Source: Clostridia bacterium (lineage in GTDB: Bacteria; Bacillota; Clostridia; Oscillospirales; Acutalibacteraceae). From it: DNA of 64,000 nucleotides. The stretch's first letter is position 1, and each line of letters begins with the position of its first letter. The position numbers and the translations under genes are program-made. Shown one piece after another: positions 41,922 to 50,920 of the stretch. The notes below the pieces were generated by a model. That model worked only from the letters and a program-made list of their open reading frames with translations, had not been told where the DNA came from and did no database searches. The stretch spans positions 1-64,000 of the forward strand of contig JAFXCH010000061.1 of assembly GCA_017516485.1 (NCBI GenBank), written 5' to 3'.

Positions 41922-42968
41922 TTATTTTGCCGCTTTTTCGCAGGCTTCAAACAGTCCGTTGATATACGCCGCACCGAGTGCACGGTCGTAAAGACCGTAG
42001 CCTGGCTTGCCTGTTTCGCCCCATATCATTCTGCCGTGGTCGGGTCTGACATAGCCGTCAAAGCCTGTTTCGGCAAGAGCCTTTGTGATTTCGTACATAT
42101 CAAGACTGCCGCAGGATGAAAGGTGGCCGCTCTCTTCAAAGCTGCCGTCCTCCATAATGAGGATATTTCTCATATGCATGAAAGCGATTCTGTCCATCTC
42201 ACTGTATTTTCTTACCATAGCCACAACGTCGTTTGTCGCTGCACATCCGAGTGAGCCTGTGCAAAGGCAGAGGCTGTTTGCAGGGGAGTCGACAATGCTG
42301 AGCATACGGTCAAGGTTTTCTTCGTTAGTGATAATTCTCGGCAGACCGAAAATCGGGTAGGGCGGATCATCGGGATGAATAGCCATTCTGACACTGCACT
42401 CTTCTGCTACGGGAATAACCTTCTTGAGGAATTTCTCAAGATTTGCCCAGAGACCGTCTGCACCGATTTCGCCGTAAGCAGAGATAAGCTCCCTTACCTC
42501 GTCCTGGGTGTAGCTTGAATCCCAACCGGGCAGGTGAATATCATCCTTGAGCGGGTCAAGACCCTTCATCTGCTCCCAGTACATTACAAGGCTTGTTGAG
42601 CCGTCAGCCGCAACCTTGTCAAGCTGTGTTCGTGTCCAGTCAAATACGGGCATAAAGTTGTAGGTTACGCACTTTACACCGTACTTTGCACAGCGGCGGA
42701 TGTTTTCACAGTAGACCTCAAGAAGCTCGTCTACATTACCTCTGCCGAGCTTGATGTTTTCGTGTACGGGAATTGACTCGACAACATCAAAGACAAGACC
42801 GTTATCTTCACACTGCTTTGCCATTTTTGCAATTGATTCTTCGGGCCATACTTCGCCGGGCTTTACATCGTAAACAGCACTGACGATTGATTTCATATTG
42901 GGAATCTGACGGATATATTCAAGAGAAATCGGGTCGGACTCGCCGTACCAACGGAATGAAAGTTTCAT
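41922..42968 (-). CDS. uxuA: D-mannonate dehydratase
   Basis: UxuA dehydrates D-mannonate to KDG, using Fe2+ or Mn2+ in a TIM-barrel active site. The 348-aa protein opens MKLSFRWYGESDPISLEYIR, the family's start, and has NFMPVFDWTRT, MAIHPDDPPYPIFGLPRI (metal His and substrate contact) and CTGSLGC. The motif GYVRPDHGRMIWGE near the end supplies another metal His. ATG 42968 follows AAGGAG; 10 bases separate it from the GH2 stop. Confidence 0.96.
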   Translation of the reverse strand: MKLSFRWYGESDPISLEYIRQIPNMKSIVSAVYDVKPGEVWPEESIAKMAKQCEDNGLVFDVVESIPVHENIKLGRGNVDELLEVYCENIRRCAKYGVKCVTYNFMPVFDWTRTQLDKVAADGSTSLVMYWEQMKGLDPLKDDIHLPGWDSSYTQDEVRELISAYGEIGADGLWANLEKFLKKVIPVAEECSVRMAIHPDDPPYPIFGLPRIITNEENLDRMLSIVDSPANSLCLCTGSLGCAATNDVVAMVRKYSEMDRIAFMHMRNILIMEDGSFEESGHLSSCGSLDMYEITKALAETGFDGYVRPDHGRMIWGETGKPGYGLYDRALGAAYINGLFEACEKAAK

Positions 42969-42978
42969 TTTTATCTCC

Positions 42979-45258
42979 TTAGTTTTTAGCTTTGGGTTTA
43001 TTTATCTTGTTGAGCTTTTTGTTGATTGAAAGAAGCTGCTCTTTGGTAAGGCTGACATTAACCATTCCCAACATGCTTGACGCTCTGAGGATAGAAAATC
43101 CGCCGAGCATTTTGAGCAAATCGGGCGAGAATTTGAAGCCTGATATTGAAAATCCGCCGCCGCTCTTCTCTTTTGACTTGGAGTTTGATTTCATTTCTTT
43201 CATTATGACTCTGCCGAATGAAACAAGCACGAACTTGCCGCGGAATGTTTTGAGAACTTCGCTGATGGGTGTGTTGATTGAAAGCTTGCCTTCAGGTTCG
43301 GTTACGTCAAACCAGTTGAGCACTGCACCCTTTTCACGCAGCAGATAATCCTCGTTGAATTTGTCAACCTTGCGGATTACGCTCTCATCCTTGTATTCGC
43401 CTGCAACTGCGGTAAGTGTAGTTTCGCCTGCGTTGGGTACGTCAAAGTAGAAGAAGTGGTCAGCCGCAGTCTTTTTGCCTAATGATTTGCCGTTTGCAAA
43501 AAGCTCAACCTCGGGCTGATTTGAGTAAACGGTTACCTTTGTTGTGTCTTCGACACGGTCAATATATCTCTTGCCGCAAAGGTGAACGAAAGGCTCGTCG
43601 GAAAGCCATGCCTTATATGCGTAGAATGAGTCCTTCTTATACTTGCGGTCGAATGTTACAAGACCCTTATGATTCTGACCGTTTTCGCCGCCCTCAGCTC
43701 TTGCGTCTGCACCGAAGTCAAACATATTCCATACGTGAGTTGCCCAGATGTAGGGGCGTGAGAAAAGCTGTTTGATAAGCTCTTCGTGGTAGAATGCCTG
43801 ATACTCTTCGGAGTAGTCGCCCTGTTTCGGGTCGGAGTTGTGCCAGTTGAGAGCTTCACAGCCGTATTCGCTCATACCTATCGGGATATTGGGATACTTT
43901 GCATGGAATTTATCAAACCACGGGCCGTTCATTGAAGTGTCACCGCCATACCAGCCGAAGTAGTGGTTGTAGGAAACGAGATCGGGAATTTTGATATATG
44001 ATGCATCAATACCGCACATTGAAACAACAGCGATAGTAGTAAGACGGGTTTTATCCATCTTGTGCACAAGGTCGTTGAGAAGCTTGTGGTTTTCGATAAG
44101 GTCGGGGTCTTCTGCACCGCCCATTGTGATTTCGTTTGAAAGTCCCCAGAAAAAGATTGATGCGTGATTGTAATTCTGTGCAACAAGCTCTGTCATCTGT
44201 GAGATTGTGTTCTTTCTGCCGTCGGGAAGATGTTTTGAAATATAGGGAATCTCAGCCCATATTACAAGACCCTTTTCATCGCAAAGGTCGTAGAAATACT
44301 GGTCGTGCTGATAGTGAGCAAGGCGTATTGTGTTTGCGCCTACTTCAAGTATAAGCTCAATATCTTCCTCGTGGTGCTCGTGAAGAAGTGCGTTGCCTAT
44401 GCCGAGTCTGTCCTGATGGCGTGATACACCTCTGAGCGGATAGCTTTCGCCGTTGAGGAAGAATCCTTTTTCGGGGTCAACTTTAAATGTGCGACAACCG
44501 AAGCGTGCACTTACGTTGTCAAGCACTGTGTCACCGTCGAGCAGTTCGACAGTTGCAGTGTAGAGATAGGGGTCTTTTTTGCCGTGCCAGAGATGGACAT
44601 TTTTGATGTCAAAATCTTCGTCGGTGTCATCGGTTGTTTCGGTTGCGACAACGTTACCCTCTGCATCTGTGATTGTATAGCGCAGTGTCTGACCGTCTTT
44701 TTTATTTGTTACATAGACTTCAATGTCGATTTCTGCGTCGTTGCCCTTGATTTCGGGTGTAACCTTAATACCGGGTGCACCGTAGTAATCGAGGTCAAAG
44801 TGGGATTCGCTTACACCGATAATGTTTACATCGCGGTAAAGACCGCCGTAGAATGTGAAGTCAGCCATCTGCGGATAAACGTAGTCGTTGGGGGAGTTGT
44901 CTACAGTGATTATAAGGAGATTATCTTCCTTAAGTGCGTCGGTCATATCGACTCGCCATGTTGAATAACCGCCGTCGTGTGAAGCGAGCTTTGTGCCGTT
45001 GAGGTAAACCTCAGCAGAGGAGTTTGCACCTTTTATTTCAAGGTAAATGCGGTCGGTCTGCGGAAGGTCAGCCTTTGCAAACTGCTTTGCATAGCAGCAG
45101 GTGCCTCTGTGGTAATCGTTGCCGCCGTCCTGTCCGTCGGTAGCGTTCCAGGTGTGGGGCAGGCTTATCTGTTCACACTCTGCAGGTGCGGCAGAGGGGA
45201 TACCTTCGGTTGATTTTGAAAAAAGCCAATCGCTGTTAAAATTTACAATGTTTCTCAA
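42979..45258 (-). CDS. GH2 glycoside hydrolase (beta-glucuronidase/beta-galactosidase-like)
   Basis: This 759-aa intracellular GH2 enzyme has a sugar-binding jelly roll (about 1-150), an Ig-like domain (about 155-260) and a TIM barrel with acid/base Glu376 (WGLSNEITM) and nucleophile Glu464 (IGMSEYGCEA). A C-terminal region of about 110 residues, Ser/Lys-rich then helical (ISGFKFSPDLLKMLGG), is an extra module. The TTG start at 45258 has AGGAGG eight bases upstream and a consensus promoter. It is the first gene of the uxuA-uxuB-eda-kdgK operon, so release of a glucuronic-acid-type sugar is likely. The GH2 specificity cannot be told from sequence alone; the GUS-specific N-x-K motif was not seen. 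Confidence 0.88.
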   Translation of the reverse strand: MRNIVNFNSDWLFSKSTEGIPSAAPAECEQISLPHTWNATDGQDGGNDYHRGTCCYAKQFAKADLPQTDRIYLEIKGANSSAEVYLNGTKLASHDGGYSTWRVDMTDALKEDNLLIITVDNSPNDYVYPQMADFTFYGGLYRDVNIIGVSESHFDLDYYGAPGIKVTPEIKGNDAEIDIEVYVTNKKDGQTLRYTITDAEGNVVATETTDDTDEDFDIKNVHLWHGKKDPYLYTATVELLDGDTVLDNVSARFGCRTFKVDPEKGFFLNGESYPLRGVSRHQDRLGIGNALLHEHHEEDIELILEVGANTIRLAHYQHDQYFYDLCDEKGLVIWAEIPYISKHLPDGRKNTISQMTELVAQNYNHASIFFWGLSNEITMGGAEDPDLIENHKLLNDLVHKMDKTRLTTIAVVSMCGIDASYIKIPDLVSYNHYFGWYGGDTSMNGPWFDKFHAKYPNIPIGMSEYGCEALNWHNSDPKQGDYSEEYQAFYHEELIKQLFSRPYIWATHVWNMFDFGADARAEGGENGQNHKGLVTFDRKYKKDSFYAYKAWLSDEPFVHLCGKRYIDRVEDTTKVTVYSNQPEVELFANGKSLGKKTAADHFFYFDVPNAGETTLTAVAGEYKDESVIRKVDKFNEDYLLREKGAVLNWFDVTEPEGKLSINTPISEVLKTFRGKFVLVSFGRVIMKEMKSNSKSKEKSGGGFSISGFKFSPDLLKMLGGFSILRASSMLGMVNVSLTKEQLLSINKKLNKINKPKAKN

Positions 45259-45306
45259 GTTTGTTTCCTCCTGTAATTTATCTGAACAATAATCCCAATA
45301 AATATA

Positions 45307-45335
45307 ATTATATAACTTTTATTATATACAGTCAA
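45307..45335 (-). promoter_or_regulatory. Promoter of the GH2-hexuronate operon
   Basis: TTGACT (45335-45330), spacer 17, TATAAT (45312-45307) on the minus strand. No obvious palindromic operator was noticed next to it. Confidence 0.8.
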
Positions 45336-45375
45336 CAATGATTAATACCAAAACAGCAAAAAAGAAAATTTGATT

Positions 45376-46053
45376 TTAAATTTTCATTGTGTTGAGAAAA
45401 TCCTTGTGCTCCTGTCTGATTCTGTAGCTTTCCTTGGCTTTCTGTATGGCTTTGTTGTGCGTCCACAAGTCGAGTTTATTGTTCTTTATAAAAGGTATTG
45501 TTTCATCATACCGTTTTGCAAGTGCCGTTGCAAAATACCACGCAACCGCCATTTTTATGTAGTATTCTTCGCTTCTTATTTGAGATATTTTTTCGGGGAT
45601 TGATATGTCAAATTCATCGTCGAGAAAATGAGTCATAAGCATTACTATACCGAACCGTACGGCATAAGTATGCGGCGAATCAAGCCATTCAAAGCATTTT
45701 TCTTTCAATTTCGGCAGATGTTTTTTAAATATTTTCGGCTTCATCATATCGCAGGTTGCCCAGTTGTCGATATATGGCAGAAATTCGTCAAGTTTTGCTA
45801 TAATTTCACCGTAATCATTAATCTGTTCAATAAGAAACGCGTGGAGATTGTCCTCTTCATAATATTTGTGCGGAAGCTGTGATAAAAATTTATCTGCTTC
45901 GGGTGTGCCGTAAAGCTGTTTTGCATATTTTCGAAGCTCGGGAGTACGCACACCTATTACTTTTTCTTTGTCGGTTTCGGGCATAAGTCTGCTGTGAAAA
46001 TCACGGTAAGATAAATCCTGCATTTCAAACAGCTTTTTCTGAATGTCGGTCAA
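45376..46053 (-). CDS. DNA alkylation repair protein, AlkD-like HEAT-repeat family
   Basis: This roughly 225-aa, all-helical protein fits the AlkD family of DNA glycosylases that remove alkylated bases such as 3-methyladenine. Typical phrases are VIGVRTPELRKYAKQL, NWATCDMMKPKIFKKHLP (the Trp/Asp pocket) and VRFGIVMLMTHFLDD with WYFATALAKRYDETI. The start is likely TTG 46053, five to six bases after GAGGTGA; the GTG at 46062 overlaps the RBS. Single gene, divergent from pnuC. Confidence 0.9.
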   Translation of the reverse strand: MTDIQKKLFEMQDLSYRDFHSRLMPETDKEKVIGVRTPELRKYAKQLYGTPEADKFLSQLPHKYYEEDNLHAFLIEQINDYGEIIAKLDEFLPYIDNWATCDMMKPKIFKKHLPKLKEKCFEWLDSPHTYAVRFGIVMLMTHFLDDEFDISIPEKISQIRSEEYYIKMAVAWYFATALAKRYDETIPFIKNNKLDLWTHNKAIQKAKESYRIRQEHKDFLNTMKI

Positions 46054-46088
46054 ATTCTTCACCTCTCATATACCGATTTTAACATATC

Positions 46089-46117
46089 TTGACATAAAAT
46101 AAAAGCTGTGATAAAAT
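46089..46117 (+). promoter_or_regulatory. pnuC promoter
   Basis: TTGACA (46089-46094), spacer 17, TAAAAT (46112-46117). Confidence 0.75.
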
Positions 46118-46123
46118 CACAAA

Positions 46124-46233
46124 AAATATTGTACTGCCACCGGGTAGTGAAGATGCTTTGCATCCGTTTCGGTTACATCGTTAGGTCTTTGAAGATGTGC
46201 CGTGCGGGTGTTTTTTGTTTAACGGAGGTTTTT
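46124..46233 (+). promoter_or_regulatory. Structured 5' leader of pnuC, possible riboswitch
   Basis: About 110 bases lie between the promoter and ATG. The leader contains GATGC-TTT-GCATC, ACATC/GATGT arms and GC-rich segments (CCACCGGG near the start, CCGTGCGGGTG followed by TTTTTTG near the end) that could pair. The last could be a terminator or RBS-masking stem. I cannot match it to a named riboswitch class. Confidence 0.4.
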
Positions 46234-46917
46234 ATGAATATACTCAGTTCAATAAAATCGCTCACAAAATTTGAATGGATGCTATGGATATGCTCTGTAG
46301 TCACCGTTGTGACAGCGTTTGTATTCAGTGGTGACGTGCTCAACCTTGTTGCATCGCTGATTGGTGTCACCGCTTTGATTTTTGTTGCAAAGGGCTTAGT
46401 GCTCGGTCAGGTGCTGACGGTTGTTTTCAGCATTTTTTATGGCATAATTTCTTTTGAATTTCGCTATTACGGCGAGATGATAACGTATCTCGGTATGACT
46501 GCACCAATTGCTGTTGCGGCTGTTTTTTCGTGGCTGAGGCATCCATATAAAGAAACTGCACAGGTTGAAATCAGCAGGATTTCATCAAAACAAAAGGCAG
46601 TGCTCGGAATCGGTGCGGCAGTTGTTACGGTTACCTTTTATTTTATTCTTAAAGCTATGGGTAACAGCTCGCTCATACCGAGTACAGTTTCCGTCACTAC
46701 GAGCTTTCTGGCTTCGGGGCTCACTTTCTTCCGCAGTCCGTATTATGCACTCGGCTATTCGGCAAACGACGTTGTGCTGATTGTTTTGTGGATTATTGCA
46801 AGTATGGAGGATATATCATATCTGCCTATGGTTTTCTGTTTTGTTGCGTTCCTTGCGAACGACCTGTACGGATTTTTTAATTGGAAAAGAATTGAAAAAT
46901 CTCAGCAAAAATATTGA
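46234..46917 (+). CDS. pnuC: PnuC-family vitamin/nicotinamide riboside transporter
   Basis: This 227-aa membrane protein with about seven hydrophobic segments belongs to the PnuC facilitators, which take up nicotinamide riboside or related vitamins for trapping by a kinase. Family landmarks are EWMLWICSVV near the start, GLVLGQVLTVVFSIFYGIIS and the C-terminal CFVAFLANDLYGFFNWKR, with its conserved NDLYG-x-x-x-W. ATG 46234 follows GGAGG; the longer reading from 46108 runs through the leader. Relatives carry thiamine (PnuT) or riboflavin (PnuX), so the ligand is not certain. Confidence 0.88.
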   Translation: MNILSSIKSLTKFEWMLWICSVVTVVTAFVFSGDVLNLVASLIGVTALIFVAKGLVLGQVLTVVFSIFYGIISFEFRYYGEMITYLGMTAPIAVAAVFSWLRHPYKETAQVEISRISSKQKAVLGIGAAVVTVTFYFILKAMGNSSLIPSTVSVTTSFLASGLTFFRSPYYALGYSANDVVLIVLWIIASMEDISYLPMVFCFVAFLANDLYGFFNWKRIEKSQQKY

Positions 46918-46975
46918 TTACTCTATATTGTTTGTGCTAATATGAAAATATAAATAAACCAAGGAGGCAAAATTT

Positions 46976-48412
46976 ATGAAGCGTACATTTAAAATTCTTG
47001 CAGTGCTCCTTTCAATGATACTCACACTGCAGTGTGCAATGGTTTCATCTTTTGCGGCATTTGACGACAAGTCAATGACAAAGGAAGAATGGGACAGCAC
47101 ATACAGCTCTCTCAGAGACGAAAACACACTGCCCATGCTTTGTGTCGGTGCTGACGAAACTCAGCTCAACATCTGCTGGCACGCCGCAAAGGATAAAGCT
47201 CAGCCGAAGGTAAGGCTGGCAAAGAGTGCAGATATGAGCGGATATGTTGAGTTTACGGGTGAAACAACACCTGCCGAAACCGATGAGCAGCTTGTGTGCC
47301 GTGTCACAATGACAGGTATCGAAGAAAACACAACGTATTACTATCAGTGGCTCGGTGAAGACGGCTGGAGTGATGCATATAAGTACGAATCAAAGGGCTT
47401 TGACAGCTACAAGATGCTGCTTGTAGGCGATATTCAGATTGGCGGTCAGAGCACCGATAACCCCGAAGAGCAGTCGAGAATCGGTTATGTCTGGCAGGGC
47501 GTGCTCGATGAAGCACTCAGTAAAAATCCCGATATCAGCTTCCTTCTTTCTCCCGGTGACAACACCTCTACAGGTAAGGCAGCCGATGAGTGGCAGACAC
47601 TTCTTATGCCCGAGTATACACGCAGCCTGCCTCTTGCACTTGCAATAGGTAACCACGATAAAAAGGGTATGATGTACGATTACTATACCCATATGCCAAA
47701 TGAGTTTTTCGGTAAGTACTTCACAGGTCTCGACAGAGATTTCTGGTTCAGATACGGCGATGTGCTCTACCTTGTTTTTGATGCCTGCTCAGGCTCTGTA
47801 GCAGACCACAGAGCTATGGCAAAGGAAGCTGTTGAAGCAAATCCCGATGCAAAATGGCGTGTAGGCGTTATGCACCAGGGCCTTTATGCACCCGGTATTG
47901 CTATGCTTGAGCCTGAAACAAATATCCTGCTCAATGCCGTATTCCAGCCGATATTCGAGATGTATGACCTCGATATTGTTTTCACAGGCCATACACATAT
48001 GCAGGGCCGTTCAAACTTTATCAGTGACGGTGTTGTAGTCGGCAAGGCTGAAAGCGGCAAGACTTATACCGACCCCAACGGTATAATTTACCTTAACACA
48101 AACGCTTGCTGTGACCAGGGCTCAATGGATGATATGTATCTCTGGCCTTACACTGCATACGGCTTTGAAAATGCCGATGTCACAACATACTCAACGGTTG
48201 AATTTACCGACACCACTATGAGCGTCAAGACATTCCGCGGTGACAACAGCGAGCTTCTTGACAGCATTACAATCGAAAAAACAAAGGGCTTCAAAGATAA
48301 TCCCGTAAACATCTTCATTCGCACAGCCCTTTATAAGATTGTAGAGGTACTCGGTCTTGTTTATATGAAGATAGACGAAGTGGTAGTTGCAATCAGAGGC
48401 GGACACTTTTAA
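46976..48412 (+). CDS. Secreted purple-acid-phosphatase-like metallophosphoesterase
   Basis: This 478-aa protein has a signal peptide (about 1-28, SSFAAF cleavage), a fibronectin-like N-terminal domain (about 50-140; ENTTYYYQWLGEDGW) and a metallophosphoesterase domain. Metal motifs appear in order: LLVGDIQIGG, LLSPGDNTS, IGNHDKKGM, GVMHQGLY and FTGHTHMQGR. The C-terminus has an amphipathic hydrophobic stretch (NIFIRTALYKIVEVLGLVY) that may associate with the membrane. It probably dephosphorylates organic phosphates outside the cell. It is convergent with a GH16-GPH pair, mirroring the arrangement at 54959-59412. Confidence 0.92.
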   Translation: MKRTFKILAVLLSMILTLQCAMVSSFAAFDDKSMTKEEWDSTYSSLRDENTLPMLCVGADETQLNICWHAAKDKAQPKVRLAKSADMSGYVEFTGETTPAETDEQLVCRVTMTGIEENTTYYYQWLGEDGWSDAYKYESKGFDSYKMLLVGDIQIGGQSTDNPEEQSRIGYVWQGVLDEALSKNPDISFLLSPGDNTSTGKAADEWQTLLMPEYTRSLPLALAIGNHDKKGMMYDYYTHMPNEFFGKYFTGLDRDFWFRYGDVLYLVFDACSGSVADHRAMAKEAVEANPDAKWRVGVMHQGLYAPGIAMLEPETNILLNAVFQPIFEMYDLDIVFTGHTHMQGRSNFISDGVVVGKAESGKTYTDPNGIIYLNTNACCDQGSMDDMYLWPYTAYGFENADVTTYSTVEFTDTTMSVKTFRGDNSELLDSITIEKTKGFKDNPVNIFIRTALYKIVEVLGLVYMKIDEVVVAIRGGHF

Positions 48413-48439
48413 TACCTCAATAAAACAGATGCACAAAGT

Positions 48440-48485
48440 AAAGACAGTGGCACCGAGAAAATCGAGTGCCACTGTCTTTTTTTAT
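48440..48485 (+). terminator. Terminator between metallophosphoesterase and GH16
   Basis: AAGACAGTGGCAC (48441-48453) pairs with GTGCCACTGTCTT (48466-48478), followed by TTTTTTATTAT. Confidence 0.9.
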
Positions 48486-49417
48486 TATATGTATTGATAA
48501 CAGCGTACATAGTCGACAACCATTGATGACGGCATATACTCGTTGTCGTAAACTCTTTCGTCAACACCCAGTGAAATAATAAGATAAAGCGGTACCTGAC
48601 ATACACCGCCGAAGGATGTTCTTGCGGTTTCGACACCATTGATGTAGAAAATGTACTCATCTTTGTTCCACTCCACACCGTAAGTGTTGAATTTGTTGTA
48701 TGGGTCATCGGCATAGTATGAGCCCTGGTTTTCCCACTTGTGAGCTTCTCCGTAATCGTCTACGTGAATTGTCTGTACTATTGAATTGAAGCTCGGGCTT
48801 AACGGGTCGTAATCTGTATTGGTTTCGAGAATATCAATCTCCGCACCTGTAACACCGCCGTCTGTAGTGTCGCCGAACATACCGTCACTCAGCAGCCAGA
48901 ATGCAGGGTTGAGGCCTGCACCCTTGGGAAGAATACAGCTTATCTCAAAGTAACCGTAAAGCTGTTCGTAGCCCTCATAGCCTTCATCATAGCATTTATT
49001 GGGGTTGGTTTCCATTCCGTAGGAGTAGTAGCCTGCACCTTTGGGACCGTCTTCACGGTATTCTGCGGTTATAAGGAGATATCCGTCATCGGTGAAGCTT
49101 ACCTGTTCTCTGTTCCACATTGCCGTATCACGCGGCTGTGTGTCGTTTGCGCCGTAAACATAGTGACCCTGCCACATTTTCGTATCAAAGCCGTTATCAA
49201 AATCGTCTTCCCACTTCAGCTCAAATCGGCTCATATCTATCATATCTTTGTACGGTGTTACGGGCGTATCGAAAATTACAAGTCCGATAAGCTGAAAGAA
49301 AGCGACGATAAGTGCGATAACTCTTTTGAAGTCAAATTTGAAAATTGCCTTGAGCACCATTCCGGGTATGCTCTTTAAATCTTCAATACCTCGCAGCTGT
49401 CTTGTTGCAAAATTCAT
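48485..49417 (-). CDS. GH16 family glycoside hydrolase (second of three)
   Basis: This 310-aa GH16 enzyme has a basic N-terminus and a hydrophobic segment at 33-50 (VIALIVAFFQLIGLVIF) that looks like a non-cleaved anchor. The catalytic motif GAEIDILETN has Glu193, Asp195 and Glu198. LLSDGMFG and NTYGVEWNKDEYIFYINGVE are family landmarks, and the start of the domain (IDMSRFELKWEDDFDNGFD) parallels the other two GH16 proteins. The RBS lies in the end of the GPH symporter gene, three bases upstream. Expected action is at the cell surface on a beta-glycan, with the symporter importing products. Confidence 0.92.
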   Translation of the reverse strand: MNFATRQLRGIEDLKSIPGMVLKAIFKFDFKRVIALIVAFFQLIGLVIFDTPVTPYKDMIDMSRFELKWEDDFDNGFDTKMWQGHYVYGANDTQPRDTAMWNREQVSFTDDGYLLITAEYREDGPKGAGYYSYGMETNPNKCYDEGYEGYEQLYGYFEISCILPKGAGLNPAFWLLSDGMFGDTTDGGVTGAEIDILETNTDYDPLSPSFNSIVQTIHVDDYGEAHKWENQGSYYADDPYNKFNTYGVEWNKDEYIFYINGVETARTSFGGVCQVPLYLIISLGVDERVYDNEYMPSSMVVDYVRCYQYI

Positions 49418-49420
49418 AAA

Positions 49421-50908
49421 TTAAGTAGTCTCCTTGATTTCGTTCATGTAGCCGATAACCGTTTCCTGACGTCTGCTTGCAAGGTCATCGTACATTTTTT
49501 CACGTTTTTCGCGTGATATCGGCCAGAGGAATTTGGGCACGATTCGCAGTATGCCCGTAACAGTCGGTACGATTGTGCACAGAGCGAACTCCCAGAACTT
49601 TGTGCGGTCGTTCTGCGTGCCGATTTCAAGGCCCTGGACATAGCCGATTTTCTTCATAATAATGCTTGTAACGGAGCCTAAAAGAGCACTCTGCAATTTG
49701 AGAATAAGTCCTTTGGCAACACCTGTTGTAGCCTCCATTCGGTAGCCGTTTTTCCATTCGCAGTAGTCCATAGCTTCGTTCCAAAGGTCAGCTGTAATAA
49801 CCTTTGAAATACCCCACGACCACTTTATAAACCATTCTTTCAGACCGAATGCAATACACATCGGTACCGTCTGATAGAACATCTTTTTGCCTTTTGTCAT
49901 ACCAAAGAGGAATACGCCTATTGAAAGTGCGCTTGTATAGATATCGTTGAATATCCACAGCGATTTTGAAGAGAAGCGTTTTCTCAGCGGCTCAACAAAC
50001 ATATAGCTCAATGTTCCGTTGATACCGGAGGGAATGTTGAGAATTGTTATAAGTGAGTAACTGCCGAGTACGTCAATAAAGTAGTTCGTTTCACTCTTGC
50101 TGATTGAGAAGTTGCCGAGGAATTCTGACAGACACATCAGCAGTACAGGGTAGTTGGAGAATATTGCTTTTATGCCTTCTTTTACGCTTGGTTTTTCTAT
50201 TGACTGCGGTACTCTCTCTTTTGATTTCAGGAAGAACCAGAATGTGCACAGCGAAGAAATAAGTGCTGTGCCGCCGCCCATAACCATAAACACTGTACTG
50301 AGCTTCCACGTTACAACCTTATTATTTACAAGGTCAATCAGTACGCCCATTATATATCGCGGCAGGTCTTCACCCATAAAGCCTGTCAGAAGCTCGGCAA
50401 GCGTGATCAGCCTTATTCGTTCTGCAGGGTTGGGCGTGATTGTGGACATATAGCCGCTTTTTGCAACTGTAGTAAATGTTCCTGCGGTTTCGTTTATGAT
50501 AAGGAAAAAATAGTAGTAGAGCAGTTTGGGCAGATATGTGCCGCTTGTACCGTAGAAAAACAGCGGCAGAAGCCATGTGAATATGCTCATTATTGTAAGA
50601 GGTAACTGCATTCCTACAAGGAACGGTCTGAATTTACCGATTCGTGTACGTGTGCTGTCCACGATTACGGATATAAAGGTGTCGTTGATAATATCCCACA
50701 CCGTGGCGGCGATATTCATAACCGCATTGACTGTAAAATCGATATTTACAACGTCCCAGATATAGCGCTCAGAAAAAGAGTTGATGTTGAATGAGTTTGA
50801 CCAGTCATTCAGAAGGTAGGCTGTTGTTTCCTTAACGCCTACATAATTTCTGCCTTTGTAGTACGAAACTTTTTCGTTTTCAGTCTGCTTTGACTTGTTT
50901 TCGGTCAC
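49421..50908 (-). CDS. MFS sugar:cation symporter, GPH (MelB-like) family
   Basis: This 495-aa, twelve-segment transporter belongs to the glycoside-pentoside-hexuronide:cation symporters. The signature between helices 2 and 3 reads IINDTFISVIVDSTRTRIGKF in pieces, where the Asp after the helix and the GKFRP motif are typical. ADLWNEAMDYCEWKNGYRMEA matches the conserved cytoplasmic loop. GTG 50908 follows GGAGG. It lies between the Big-2 protein and GH16, in one transcription unit. Likely imports oligosaccharides released by GH16. Confidence 0.88.
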   Translation of the reverse strand: MTENKSKQTENEKVSYYKGRNYVGVKETTAYLLNDWSNSFNINSFSERYIWDVVNIDFTVNAVMNIAATVWDIINDTFISVIVDSTRTRIGKFRPFLVGMQLPLTIMSIFTWLLPLFFYGTSGTYLPKLLYYYFFLIINETAGTFTTVAKSGYMSTITPNPAERIRLITLAELLTGFMGEDLPRYIMGVLIDLVNNKVVTWKLSTVFMVMGGGTALISSLCTFWFFLKSKERVPQSIEKPSVKEGIKAIFSNYPVLLMCLSEFLGNFSISKSETNYFIDVLGSYSLITILNIPSGINGTLSYMFVEPLRKRFSSKSLWIFNDIYTSALSIGVFLFGMTKGKKMFYQTVPMCIAFGLKEWFIKWSWGISKVITADLWNEAMDYCEWKNGYRMEATTGVAKGLILKLQSALLGSVTSIIMKKIGYVQGLEIGTQNDRTKFWEFALCTIVPTVTGILRIVPKFLWPISREKREKMYDDLASRRQETVIGYMNEIKETT

Positions 50909-50920
50909 ACTGCCACCTCC

